NCBI GenBank assembly: GCA_018679315.1
Contig: JAHHLF010000368.1
Location: forward strand, 1-10,269
Direction of reading: 5' to 3'
DNA: 10,269 nucleotides
From: Bacteroidia bacterium
GTDB lineage: Bacteria > Bacteroidota > Bacteroidia > Flavobacteriales > Flavobacteriaceae
Shown: positions 1 through 6,571 of the stretch, piece by piece
How the letters are laid out: each line of letters starts with the position of its first letter
Position numbering within the stretch: position 1 is the stretch's first letter
Notes under the pieces: generated by a model
Seen by the model: the letters and a program-made list of their open reading frames with translations, nothing else
The model's database searches: none
What the model was told of the DNA's origin: nothing
Position numbers and translations under genes: made by a program

Positions 1-86
1 AACCACGTTTTGAAAGCCTGCGGTTGGATATTGTCCTGGATAAATGCCAAGCAATTGTTCCAAACGGAATTCGCAGTTATACCCAT
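1..86 (-). CDS. dnaA: Chromosomal replication initiator DnaA, N-terminal fragment
   Basis: The minus strand from the ATG at 86-84 reads MGITANSVWNNCLAFIQDNI and then continues IQPQAFKTWF to the window edge, 28 whole codons. This is the start of DnaA domain I as found in Bacteroidota: a short S/T-A-x-S-V-W-N-x-C-L helix followed by the A(Y/F)KTWF motif. Domain I mediates DnaA self-interaction and helicase loading at the origin. The AAA+ and DNA-binding domains lie outside the window. An in-frame TAG five codons upstream supports this start. The gene is divergent from the thioesterase at 292. A plus-strand reading frame across the same bases (3-113) is open but matches nothing I recognise, and I treat it as a shadow. 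Identification rests on 28 residues, but they are distinctive. Confidence 0.87.
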   Translation of the reverse strand, partial: MGITANSVWNNCLAFIQDNIQPQAFKTW

Positions 87-130
87 CTTAAAAATACTCT
101 ATTGAACGGTTAGTGATTACTTCTGCAGGT

Positions 131-162
131 AAAAGATAGCTCTCGACGATGCTCATTTACAA
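131..162 (-). promoter_or_regulatory. Possible dnaA promoter (weak)
   Basis: On the minus strand, TATCTTTT (138-131) matches seven of the eight positions of the Bacteroidota -7 element TAnnTTTG, counting the two free ones. A TTG (162-160) lies 21 bases upstream, inside the usual 17-23 base spacing. This would give a leader of roughly 40 bases before the dnaA ATG at 86. The final G of the -7 box is missing and the region is AT-rich, so a chance match is quite possible. Confidence 0.25.
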
Positions 163-190
163 GTAAGACAAATATGTGAACAAAAAACAT

Positions 191-233
191 AAAAAAAAAA
201 TCAATTAGGGGTTGATTTTTCCCTTTTTTTTTT
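191..233. repeat. AT-rich inverted repeat between dnaA and the thioesterase
   Basis: AAAAATCAA (196-204) and TTGATTTTT (212-220) form a perfect 9-bp inverted repeat around the 7-base loop TTAGGGG. It is flanked by a run of ten A (191-200, overlapping the left arm) and, after CCC (221-223), a run of ten T (224-233), so the stem could extend past a CCC bulge. It resembles a rho-independent terminator on the plus strand, but the genes on both sides are transcribed away from it, so no known transcript ends here. Alternatives are an operator between divergent promoters, an easily melted replication element near dnaA, an attenuator in the leader of the 292 gene, or a terminator against read-through. 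The symmetry is certain; the function is not. Confidence 0.6.
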
Positions 234-291
234 GCAAGTTTTCGGCCCTAGAAGGTAATCTCCTAAATATAGAGTTTTTGCCTAAATAATC

Positions 292-699
292 ATGAATTTT
301 TCGACGATTTCTTTTAGAGTTCGGTATGCCGAGACCGATCAAATGGGCGTGGTATATCACGGCAATTACTTGCAGTACCTGGAGATGGGCAGAGTTGAGT
401 GGTTAAGGGCTATGGGTATTTCCTACAAGCGTATGGAAGAAGACGGCATCAAATTACCTGTAATTTCTGTAAACCTAAAATACCTGAAATCAGCTGCTTA
501 TGACGACCATATCACTGTCGTCACAAAAATCAAAAAATTGCCCCAGGTCCGGATTGAATTTGATTATGAGATCAAGTCAGAAAACGGAGATCTCCTGGTA
601 GAAGCAAATACGGTTTTGGCATTTATGGACACGGCGACAAACAAACCTATACGCTGTCCGGATTCTTTGCTGGAGAAAATCAAAGAAACCTATTTCTAA
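292..699 (+). CDS. YbgC/FadM-type hotdog acyl-CoA thioesterase
   Basis: This 135-residue protein has the usual length of a single-domain 4HBT hotdog thioesterase, a cytoplasmic enzyme that hydrolyses acyl-CoA to free acid and CoA. Near the N-terminus it carries the family signature RYAETDQMGVVYHGNYLQYLE, with the putative catalytic Asp16 and the Tyr22-His23-Gly-Asn element of the active-site loop. The following long helix, running through RVEWLRAMG, is the hotdog's central helix. The substrate (short-chain or aromatic acyl-CoA, or acyl-ACP) cannot be told from sequence. The start is the first ATG; no clear Shine-Dalgarno sequence or good -7 box precedes it. The gene is divergent from dnaA and convergent with the EamA gene, with the two stop codons sharing bases. 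It is not next to tol-pal genes, so the Tol-linked role known for YbgC in Proteobacteria is not supported here. Confidence 0.9.
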   Translation: MNFSTISFRVRYAETDQMGVVYHGNYLQYLEMGRVEWLRAMGISYKRMEEDGIKLPVISVNLKYLKSAAYDDHITVVTKIKKLPQVRIEFDYEIKSENGDLLVEANTVLAFMDTATNKPIRCPDSLLEKIKETYF

Positions 700-1556
700 A
701 AAAGGGCCACTAATAAAATACTTATTACAGCCAGGCCTATTCCTCCCCAATTCGTCTTACTGATATGCTCTTTGAATAAGGCAATACCCAATAGGGTTGT
801 ACACATGACTATGGCTACATTATTTAAAGTAAAGACAGTGGCACTATTTAAGGCTGGTGTATTTAAAGCGCGCAGTAAAAAATAGATCGAAAAAAAGTTG
901 GGTACTCCTAAAATGATCCCGGCCAGGATATTTCGCTTTCCAAACGTGAAGAGACGTTTGCTTTGTGTAGTGCTGATAAAAACAAAACCGGTTAAAGCAG
1001 CCGCGGCAAAAACAGCTGAACTGAATATTGGAAATTCTGCCTCTGCCACCAGTCCATCCTGAATGTATTTGATACTTACATCTATAATACCTGAACCTAG
1101 AAAGACCAGGGCTGGCAGTCGCAGACCTTTGCTTCGAAAATTAGATCCGGGCTTTACAGAGGCATAATAAACAGCTAATAACGCTAAAATGATCCCGACT
1201 ATTTTTAACATACTCAAAGTCTCATTGTACAACCATACTCCGATCAATACTGGAATAGCCAAAGACATTTTCGTGGCAACAGAGGCTACCGATACACCCA
1301 GATCCTGGGATGTTCTGGCCATTAAATTGAAGACGACAATAAAAAGAATACCCAGTCCAACTGCCGGAAAGAACCAGGGTTTCCCCGGAAGTGTAGTTAG
1401 AGGAACAGATTGACCAAAGACTAGCAGGCCAACACTACATGCTATTATATAATTAATAATGATTGCAAATAATGTTTCAACCTTATGCGTGGAGAACAGC
1501 TTAAATATGATAAAGATCAAACTGGAGCAGGCAACCGATAAACAGAGATCAAGCAT
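696..1556 (-). CDS. EamA/DMT-family membrane transporter
   Basis: This 286-residue, strongly hydrophobic protein has about ten predicted membrane helices (roughly 3-21, 28-48, 62-80, 88-108, 114-132, 148-164, 176-194, 209-228, 236-260, 268-285). That is the classic size and layout of the drug/metabolite transporter superfamily. The two EamA repeats each end in the typical pattern of a polar E-containing turn followed by a helix: YNETLSMLKIVGIILALLAV (110-129) and FKEHISKTNWGGIGLAVISI (261-280). It acts in the inner membrane; the substrate is unknown. Its ATG directly follows the TAA of the HAD phosphatase gene (TAAATG), so it is the third gene of an operon with ribD. Some DMT proteins (RibN) carry riboflavin, so a flavin-related substrate is conceivable from context, but family members carry many other metabolites. 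Its TAG overlaps the TAA of the convergent thioesterase. Confidence 0.87.
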   Translation of the reverse strand: MLDLCLSVACSSLIFIIFKLFSTHKVETLFAIIINYIIACSVGLLVFGQSVPLTTLPGKPWFFPAVGLGILFIVVFNLMARTSQDLGVSVASVATKMSLAIPVLIGVWLYNETLSMLKIVGIILALLAVYYASVKPGSNFRSKGLRLPALVFLGSGIIDVSIKYIQDGLVAEAEFPIFSSAVFAAAALTGFVFISTTQSKRLFTFGKRNILAGIILGVPNFFSIYFLLRALNTPALNSATVFTLNNVAIVMCTTLLGIALFKEHISKTNWGGIGLAVISILLVALF

Positions 1557-2159
1557 TTAAAGTTTTGATTTGAGGTGGGTAATGTCTTCTGTCCCGACCT
1601 GGAGATGCCAGGTCTGAAGTCCGACTAGTTTCGCTGATTCGATGTGAGCCAGGGTATCGTCTATAAATAATGTGCGTTCAGGCTGAAGCCCTTGTTCTGA
1701 AATCACTTTTAAAAATATATCAGGATCGGGCTTGTTCATCTTAATTTCATGGGATAAATACACCTTATCAAATAAGCCGAAAAATTCTGTCATTACATCT
1801 GATCCTAATTCCTGAAAACAACTTTGAATATGCAGCTCATTGGTATTTGAAAGGAGAAAGCATCGATATTTCCCATCTTTTCTTATTGCTTTAAGAAACT
1901 CAATTCGTTCTTCTGGCAGGTCTTGTAAGATAGCATTCCAGGCCTTTACCAGGTCTTTGGCCTCATAACCAGGCAGGATTTCCATTACTTGAGCAAGAAA
2001 GTCAGGCGTAGAGATCAGCCCTTTCTCATAGCGATCGTGATATTCAATCAATACAGGTGGAATTTCCCGGACCCCTAATTTTTCCAGCTCTCTGAAAGTA
2101 GCCGGTTTATCCAGGTTGATAAAGACATCGCCAAAATCAAAAATGATGCTATCTATCAT
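1557..2159 (-). CDS. HAD-superfamily (subfamily IA) phosphatase
   Basis: This 200-residue protein has all four HAD motifs: I, IIFDFGDVFINLD with nucleophile Asp8; II, LLSNTNE with Ser104-Asn105; III, the lysine in KMNKPDPDIF, best placed at Lys143; IV, LFIDDT with Asp167-Asp168. The residue two after the nucleophile is Gly, as in YihX-like members, instead of the usual Asp. A helical cap (about 18-90) lies between motifs I and II, as in subfamily IA. It should dephosphorylate a small cytoplasmic phosphometabolite. Its ATG lies 11 bases inside the 3' end of ribD, and the transporter gene starts right after its stop, so translation is probably coupled. Because RibD's product must be dephosphorylated by a HAD enzyme before lumazine formation, this is a candidate 5-amino-6-(5-phosphoribitylamino)uracil phosphatase. 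That is inference from position; the sequence alone does not give the substrate. Confidence 0.85.
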   Translation of the reverse strand: MIDSIIFDFGDVFINLDKPATFRELEKLGVREIPPVLIEYHDRYEKGLISTPDFLAQVMEILPGYEAKDLVKAWNAILQDLPEERIEFLKAIRKDGKYRCFLLSNTNELHIQSCFQELGSDVMTEFFGLFDKVYLSHEIKMNKPDPDIFLKVISEQGLQPERTLFIDDTLAHIESAKLVGLQTWHLQVGTEDITHLKSKL

Positions 2160-3201
2160 TCCTATAGATTAGTAAGGTATCAGACCCAATTTTTTCACGA
2201 TGAGTGATTAGACCCTTTGCCTCAGGGGCCCTTAATCCTTCCCCAAATTCTTTGTTCCCAGTAAATACCCTGGCCTCATCCCATAACCCTGCATCCATGA
2301 AAGTCTGCAGCGTTTGACTGCCACCTTCAATAAAAAGGCTGTTTATTTTTTTCCGATGTAATTCTTTCAAAAGATTTTCCGGCAAATGAGTGTCAAATGG
2401 TATACATACATGTTCAACATGAGCGGGAAGATCCGTCCTCTTTTCCGGACTTACGATCCAGCTGGGTGCAATTTCGTTGCAAACTCTATGGTTTTCATTG
2501 ACATGCATTTCCTGATCCAGGATCACTCGAATAGGCGACTTCCCTTTCCAGCGACGCACGCTGAGTTCCGGGTTGTCTTCGAGCACTGTTTTAGAACCTG
2601 CTAAGATGACTTGTTCCTGACTACGCCATTGATGTACGCGTTGTCTGGCCAGTGTGCCTGTGATCCAATACGGCTTCTTTTTGCCCTTTCTTAGTTCCTC
2701 TAGTGGAGCCATGAAACCATCTGAGGTCTGGGCCCATTTTAAAATAATATAAGGACGATTCTTTTCATGAAAACAAAGGAAACGTCTATGATGTGTACGA
2801 CATTCTTTTTCAAGAACATTTGTGATCACTTCAATTCCTGCATTTTCAAGAGCGGTAATACCCTTTCCATCTACAGATGAATTGGGATCCCCGATTCCAA
2901 TAACAACACGGGGAATTCCTGCCGCGATTATTGCGTCTGTACATGGGGGCGTTTTCCCATGGTGCGAGCAAGGCTCTAAACTCACGTATAATGTACTGTC
3001 TACTAATAGCCCTTTGTCCTGAATATTGGATAGGGCATTAACCTCAGCATGAGGTCCGCCATAAGGACTCGTAAAACCTTCTCCGATAATTTTATCATTG
3101 TGCACGATACAAGCGCCCACAGCAGGATTTGGCGCAGCAGCACCTAGGGCATTCCGGCCTAATTCCAGACACCGCATGATATATTTTTCATGTATCTTCA
3201 C
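2149..3201 (-). CDS. ribD: Bifunctional riboflavin biosynthesis deaminase/reductase RibD
   Basis: This 350-residue protein is full length for RibD, which deaminates 2,5-diamino-6-ribosylamino-pyrimidinone phosphate and then reduces the ribosyl side chain with NADPH. The N-terminal cytidine-deaminase-like domain (about 1-145) shows PNPAVGA (25-31), the zinc and proton-shuttle site H51-A-E53, and the second zinc motif EPCSHHGKTPPC with Cys78 and Cys87. The C-terminal reductase domain (about 148-346) begins PYIILKWAQTSDG and has AGSKTVLEDNPELSVR, VILDQ and IEGGSQTL. The start is GTG at 3201-3199. It is chosen because KIHEKYIMRCLELG is the conserved first helix; the first in-frame ATG is codon 9 and would cut it. 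The gene leads a three-gene minus-strand operon and is divergent from the GNAT gene 29 bases away. No FMN riboswitch fits in that gap. Confidence 0.95.
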   Translation of the reverse strand: MKIHEKYIMRCLELGRNALGAAAPNPAVGACIVHNDKIIGEGFTSPYGGPHAEVNALSNIQDKGLLVDSTLYVSLEPCSHHGKTPPCTDAIIAAGIPRVVIGIGDPNSSVDGKGITALENAGIEVITNVLEKECRTHHRRFLCFHEKNRPYIILKWAQTSDGFMAPLEELRKGKKKPYWITGTLARQRVHQWRSQEQVILAGSKTVLEDNPELSVRRWKGKSPIRVILDQEMHVNENHRVCNEIAPSWIVSPEKRTDLPAHVEHVCIPFDTHLPENLLKELHRKKINSLFIEGGSQTLQTFMDAGLWDEARVFTGNKEFGEGLRAPEAKGLITHREKIGSDTLLIYRNDR

Positions 3202-3205
3202 AGGG

Positions 3206-3213
3206 CAAAAATA
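3206..3213 (-). promoter_or_regulatory. Bacteroidota-type -7 element for the ribD operon
   Basis: The minus strand reads TATTTTTG at 3213-3206, a perfect match to TAnnTTTG. Only four bases (CCCT) separate it from the ribD GTG, so transcription would begin at or almost at the start codon. The nearest TTG (3228-3226) is only 12 bases upstream, shorter than the usual spacer, so the -33 element is not convincing. Confidence 0.5.
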
Positions 3214-3230
3214 GGATTAAAAAGGCAACC

Positions 3231-3716
3231 ATGAATTCGGCCAATTACAGGGCGATCCAGGCCGAAGATAACCCGCATCTCGCCCGGATCATCACCTCAA
3301 TTTTAGAAGATATAGATGTGCCCAAAAAGGGGACAGGTTTTGCCGATGCTTCTATATGGGATATGTATGCTGCATTTACCAAGGCCAGAACATTTTATTT
3401 TGTTTTGGAGCAGAACAAAAAGGTGATGGGCGGCTCTGGGATCGCCCCTCTTATAGGGGCAGAAGAAGAGGTTTGTGAACTGCAGAAGATGTATTTGGAA
3501 CCAACTGCACAAGGTAAGGGTTACGGTAAAAAACTGTTGGAATATTGCCTGGATAAGGCCAGGGAATTTGGCTATAAAATTTGTTATCTGGAAACAATGT
3601 CTTTAATGAAAACAGCCCAACAATTTTACCTGAAAAACGGGTTTACATATGTTTCTGAACGGATGGGCAACACAGGTCACTTTGCCTGCCCGGTATGGAT
3701 GTGCAAGAATTTATAA
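3231..3716 (+). CDS. GNAT-family N-acetyltransferase
   Basis: This 161-residue protein is the size of a single GNAT domain, which transfers acetyl from acetyl-CoA to an amine. The acetyl-CoA pyrophosphate-binding motif is QGKGYGKKLL (94-103), preceded by the strand ELQKMYLEPTA (83-93). The C-terminal helix/strand YLETMSLMKTAQQFYLKNGF (119-138) has the usual L-x-T and A-x-x-F-Y-x-x-x-G-F pattern. The substrate is unknown; small molecules and protein N-termini are both possible. The start has an A-rich AAAAAGG (3219-3225) five bases upstream, a plausible ribosome binding site. The stop TAA lies one base before the prmC ATG (TAAAATG), so it is the first gene of the GNAT-prmC-ligA-M23 cluster. 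It is divergent from ribD, and I see no good promoter on this strand in the 29-base gap. Confidence 0.88.
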   Translation: MNSANYRAIQAEDNPHLARIITSILEDIDVPKKGTGFADASIWDMYAAFTKARTFYFVLEQNKKVMGGSGIAPLIGAEEEVCELQKMYLEPTAQGKGYGKKLLEYCLDKAREFGYKICYLETMSLMKTAQQFYLKNGFTYVSERMGNTGHFACPVWMCKNL

Positions 3717-3717
3717 A

Positions 3718-4566
3718 ATGCTTTTAAGAGAGATCAAGAATATTTATCACCTGGAATTGGATACGATTTATCCTAAAGAGGAAGTTGATAGTCTATTTTC
3801 TCTTGCCTTATCACATTATCTCAAGTTTGACAGGTTCATATTAGCGCTACATCCCAACCTGGTGATCAGTAAGGAAGAGGAACAACCTCTTTTTGAAGTC
3901 CTGGCCGCACTAAAACAGCATGTTCCCATACAATATATTCTTGGAGAAACACTTTTTATGGAAATTCCGATCAAGGTAGGTGCAGGTGTTCTTATACCGC
4001 GACCTGAAACCGAAGACCTTGTGCGATGGATCTTAGAAGATATCCCTGAGGACGCCAAATTCACTTGCCTTGATGTGGGTACCGGCAGCGGGGCCATAGC
4101 CATTGCATTAAAGAAACACAGGCCGAAGCTCGATATGCATGCGCTTGATATTTCCAAGCGCGCTATTGAAATATCCCAAGAGAACGCCATGATCCATAAA
4201 ATGGAAATTCACTTGCTTGAGTATGATATTTTGGGGGAGAACCCCTTGGATTTACCTCTTGATATTGTTGTGTCTAATCCGCCCTATGTCAGGGAATTGG
4301 AGCAAGATTCAATGGCGCCAAATGTATTGGATCATGAACCCCCTGAAGCCCTTTTTGTATCCGATGATGACCCTTTGGTTTACTATGAGGCAATTCTCAA
4401 ATTATGTGCGGATAATTTGGCTAAAGGCGGTTTTGTTTATTTTGAGATCAACGAAGCACTCGGCGAGGAAATGACGGCCCTATTAAAGAAATACAGCTAT
4501 TCGGATATTCAATTGAAGAAAGATATATTTGAAAAACCGAGAATGATCAAAGGAAGAAAGTCCTGA
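3718..4566 (+). CDS. prmC: Peptide chain release factor N5-glutamine methyltransferase PrmC
   Basis: PrmC methylates the glutamine of the GGQ motif in release factors RF1 and RF2, using S-adenosylmethionine, and so supports efficient translation termination. The 282-residue product has an N-terminal helical substrate-binding domain (about 1-75), then IPRPETE (93-99), the SAM-binding loop LDVGTGSGAIA (118-128) and the catalytic NPPY (187-190). EPPEAL and a C-terminal GRKS follow. This length suits the family. The frame is open upstream to an ATG at 3649, but those 23 codons lie inside the GNAT gene and do not resemble PrmC; the ATG at 3718, one base after the GNAT stop, gives the expected MLLREIK-type start. 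The ligA ATG comes one base after the stop, so the genes are almost certainly co-transcribed. Confidence 0.95.
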   Translation: MLLREIKNIYHLELDTIYPKEEVDSLFSLALSHYLKFDRFILALHPNLVISKEEEQPLFEVLAALKQHVPIQYILGETLFMEIPIKVGAGVLIPRPETEDLVRWILEDIPEDAKFTCLDVGTGSGAIAIALKKHRPKLDMHALDISKRAIEISQENAMIHKMEIHLLEYDILGENPLDLPLDIVVSNPPYVRELEQDSMAPNVLDHEPPEALFVSDDDPLVYYEAILKLCADNLAKGGFVYFEINEALGEEMTALLKKYSYSDIQLKKDIFEKPRMIKGRKS

Positions 4567-4567
4567 T

Positions 4568-6568
4568 ATGAGTGTCAAAGAGGAAATAGAAATACTAAGG
4601 AAGGAATTAAGAGAGCATAACTACAAGTATTATGTACTTGCAGAACCTCAGATATCGGACTATGAATTTGACATGAAATTAAAAGCCCTCCAGGAACTTG
4701 AGGAGGCAAATCCTGAATTCTTTGACGCTAATTCACCAACACAACGTGTAGGAGGGGGGGTAACCAAAAATTTTGAAACCGTTGCTCATGCATTCCGGAT
4801 GTATTCTTTGGACAATTCATATTCAAAAGAAGAAGTACTGGATTGGGAAAAGCGTATTCGCAAAATATTAGGTGATGTTCCGTTAACTTTTACCTGTGAA
4901 CTTAAATATGACGGGGCTTCTATTAACCTTACTTATAAGTCAGGAGAATTGCATCGCGCAGTAACCCGTGGGGATGGAGTACAGGGAGATGATGTAACGA
5001 CGAATATCAGGACGATAAGATCCGTACCCCTTCGATTGAACGGCAATTGCCCAGACATATTTGAAGCTCGGGGTGAGATCATTCTTCCGTTGGAAGGATT
5101 CAAAAAAATGAATGAAGAACGTATCGAGGCCGGAGAAGACCCCTATATGAATCCCCGGAATACGGCTGCCGGTAGTATTAAATTACAGGATAGCGCACTG
5201 GTTGCAGAGCGGCCGCTGGAATGCCTGGTCTATGGGCTGGCAGCTGTCAAACTTCCGCTTATATCTCAGTATTCCATGTTGGAAGAGGCGCGTAAATGGG
5301 GTTTTAAAGTGCCAGTTGAGGCAAGGGAATGCAATAGCGTAGATGAGGTTATGGATTTTATAGAGCTATGGGATCTGAAAAGACATGAATTGCCTTATGA
5401 GACGGATGGAGTTGTCATTAAAGTAAATGATCTTGATCAACAGGAAGAATTAGGGTATACAGCTAAGGCCCCGAGATGGGCCCTTGCTTATAAATTCCAG
5501 GCGGAAGAAGCAACGACTAAATTAGTAGAGATCACCTATCAGGTAGGCAGAACCGGAGCGATCACTCCGGTAGCGAATTTGGAGCCGGTCCTGCTGGCAG
5601 GAACAACGGTGAAACGTGCTTCCCTTCATAATGCAGATCAGATCGCGAAACTGGATGTACGGGTGGGTGATACAGTATTTGTAGAAAAAGGTGGAGAGAT
5701 CATCCCTAAGATCACCAAAGTAGATTTAACACAACGTCCTTCGGGATCCCAACAAACCCAATATATTACCCATTGCCCTGAGTGCCATACACCTTTGATC
5801 AGAAATGAGGGTGAGGCTCAGCACTTCTGTCCTAATGAAATGGGATGTCCGCCACAGATCACCGGACGGATCCAGCATTTTATATCGAGAAAAGCGATGG
5901 ATATTGAAGGTATGGGCAGTGAAACGGTGGTTCTGCTCTTTAATGAAGGTCTCATAACTAACTATGCCGACCTGTATAGCTTGACCACAGCGCAGATAGA
6001 GCCATTGGAAAGAATGGCCGAAAAGTCGGCCGAGAACCTTGTTCAAGGTGTGGCCGCTTCAAAAGAAATTCCGTTCGAGAGAGTCCTTTTTGCTCTGGGA
6101 ATCCGCTATGTGGGTGAAACGGTTGCCAAGAAACTGGCAAGGGCTTATGGAAACATAGATGCCCTTATGAATGCCTCTTTTGAGGAGTTGATACAAGTTG
6201 ATGAAATCGGAGATCGGATCGCTCAAAGCGTGATCCAGTTCTTCGCTGATGAGCGTAACAGGGAGATAGTTGAGCGATTGAGAAGTCATGGATTGCAATT
6301 TTCATTGAGCGCGGATCAATTGGCAAATCAAACAGATACCCTTAAAGAAAAGACTTTTGTCGTCTCCGGTGTTTTTGAGTCGATCAGCAGAAACGAGCTT
6401 AAAAAATTGATAGAAGATAATGGCGGAAAAGTTTCTTCTTCAATTTCTTCAAAGACTTCCTATGTGGTGGCCGGAGCAAATATGGGACCGAGCAAAAAAG
6501 TTAAGGCAGATGATCTGGGCGTTCCCATAATAACCGAGTCGGAATTTCTTGCCATGCTTAAGCCCTAG
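4568..6568 (+). CDS. ligA: NAD+-dependent DNA ligase LigA
   Basis: This is a complete 666-residue LigA, which seals nicks with 3'-OH and 5'-phosphate ends during replication and repair, using NAD+. The domains are in standard order: Ia (1-60, with HNYKYYVLAEPQISDYEFD), adenylation domain with catalytic Lys113 in ELKYDGASI, further nucleotidyltransferase motifs TRGDGVQGDDVT, EARGEI, PRNTAAGS and DGVVIKV, OB fold (about 316-395), Cys4 zinc finger (Cys403, Cys406, Cys421, Cys427), helix-hairpin-helix repeats (about 445-580) and a C-terminal BRCT domain (about 590-666, with VVSGVFESISRNELKKLI). No key residue is missing. A run of seven G (4754-4760) encodes part of VGGGV after the conserved SPTQR. 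The gene sits between prmC (one-base gap) and the M23 peptidase (three-base gap), so it probably shares their transcript. Confidence 0.98.
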   Translation: MSVKEEIEILRKELREHNYKYYVLAEPQISDYEFDMKLKALQELEEANPEFFDANSPTQRVGGGVTKNFETVAHAFRMYSLDNSYSKEEVLDWEKRIRKILGDVPLTFTCELKYDGASINLTYKSGELHRAVTRGDGVQGDDVTTNIRTIRSVPLRLNGNCPDIFEARGEIILPLEGFKKMNEERIEAGEDPYMNPRNTAAGSIKLQDSALVAERPLECLVYGLAAVKLPLISQYSMLEEARKWGFKVPVEARECNSVDEVMDFIELWDLKRHELPYETDGVVIKVNDLDQQEELGYTAKAPRWALAYKFQAEEATTKLVEITYQVGRTGAITPVANLEPVLLAGTTVKRASLHNADQIAKLDVRVGDTVFVEKGGEIIPKITKVDLTQRPSGSQQTQYITHCPECHTPLIRNEGEAQHFCPNEMGCPPQITGRIQHFISRKAMDIEGMGSETVVLLFNEGLITNYADLYSLTTAQIEPLERMAEKSAENLVQGVAASKEIPFERVLFALGIRYVGETVAKKLARAYGNIDALMNASFEELIQVDEIGDRIAQSVIQFFADERNREIVERLRSHGLQFSLSADQLANQTDTLKEKTFVVSGVFESISRNELKKLIEDNGGKVSSSISSKTSYVVAGANMGPSKKVKADDLGVPIITESEFLAMLKP

Positions 6569-6571
6569 ACT

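Noticed and set aside
3..113. Open plus-strand frame ending in TAG at 111-113, seemingly the tail of an upstream gene
   Set aside because: The opposite strand over the same bases gives an unmistakable DnaA N-terminus, while this frame matches nothing I recognise.
175..183. TGTGAACAA as a DnaA box near dnaA
   Set aside because: It differs at two positions from the consensus TGTGGATAA, and no second box is visible in the intergenic region, so an origin cannot be claimed.
3202..3230. FMN riboswitch upstream of ribD
   Set aside because: Only 29 bases separate ribD from the divergent GNAT start, far too short for the aptamer, and no conserved core is seen.
3649..3717. Longer start for prmC (23 extra codons)
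   Set aside because: The extension lies inside the GNAT gene and does not resemble PrmC; the ATG at 3718 sits one base after the GNAT stop, like the other junctions in this cluster.
5726..6298. Several minus-strand frames of 60-106 codons inside ligA
   Set aside because: They are antisense to the conserved zinc-finger and helix-hairpin-helix region of LigA and have no recognisable motifs.
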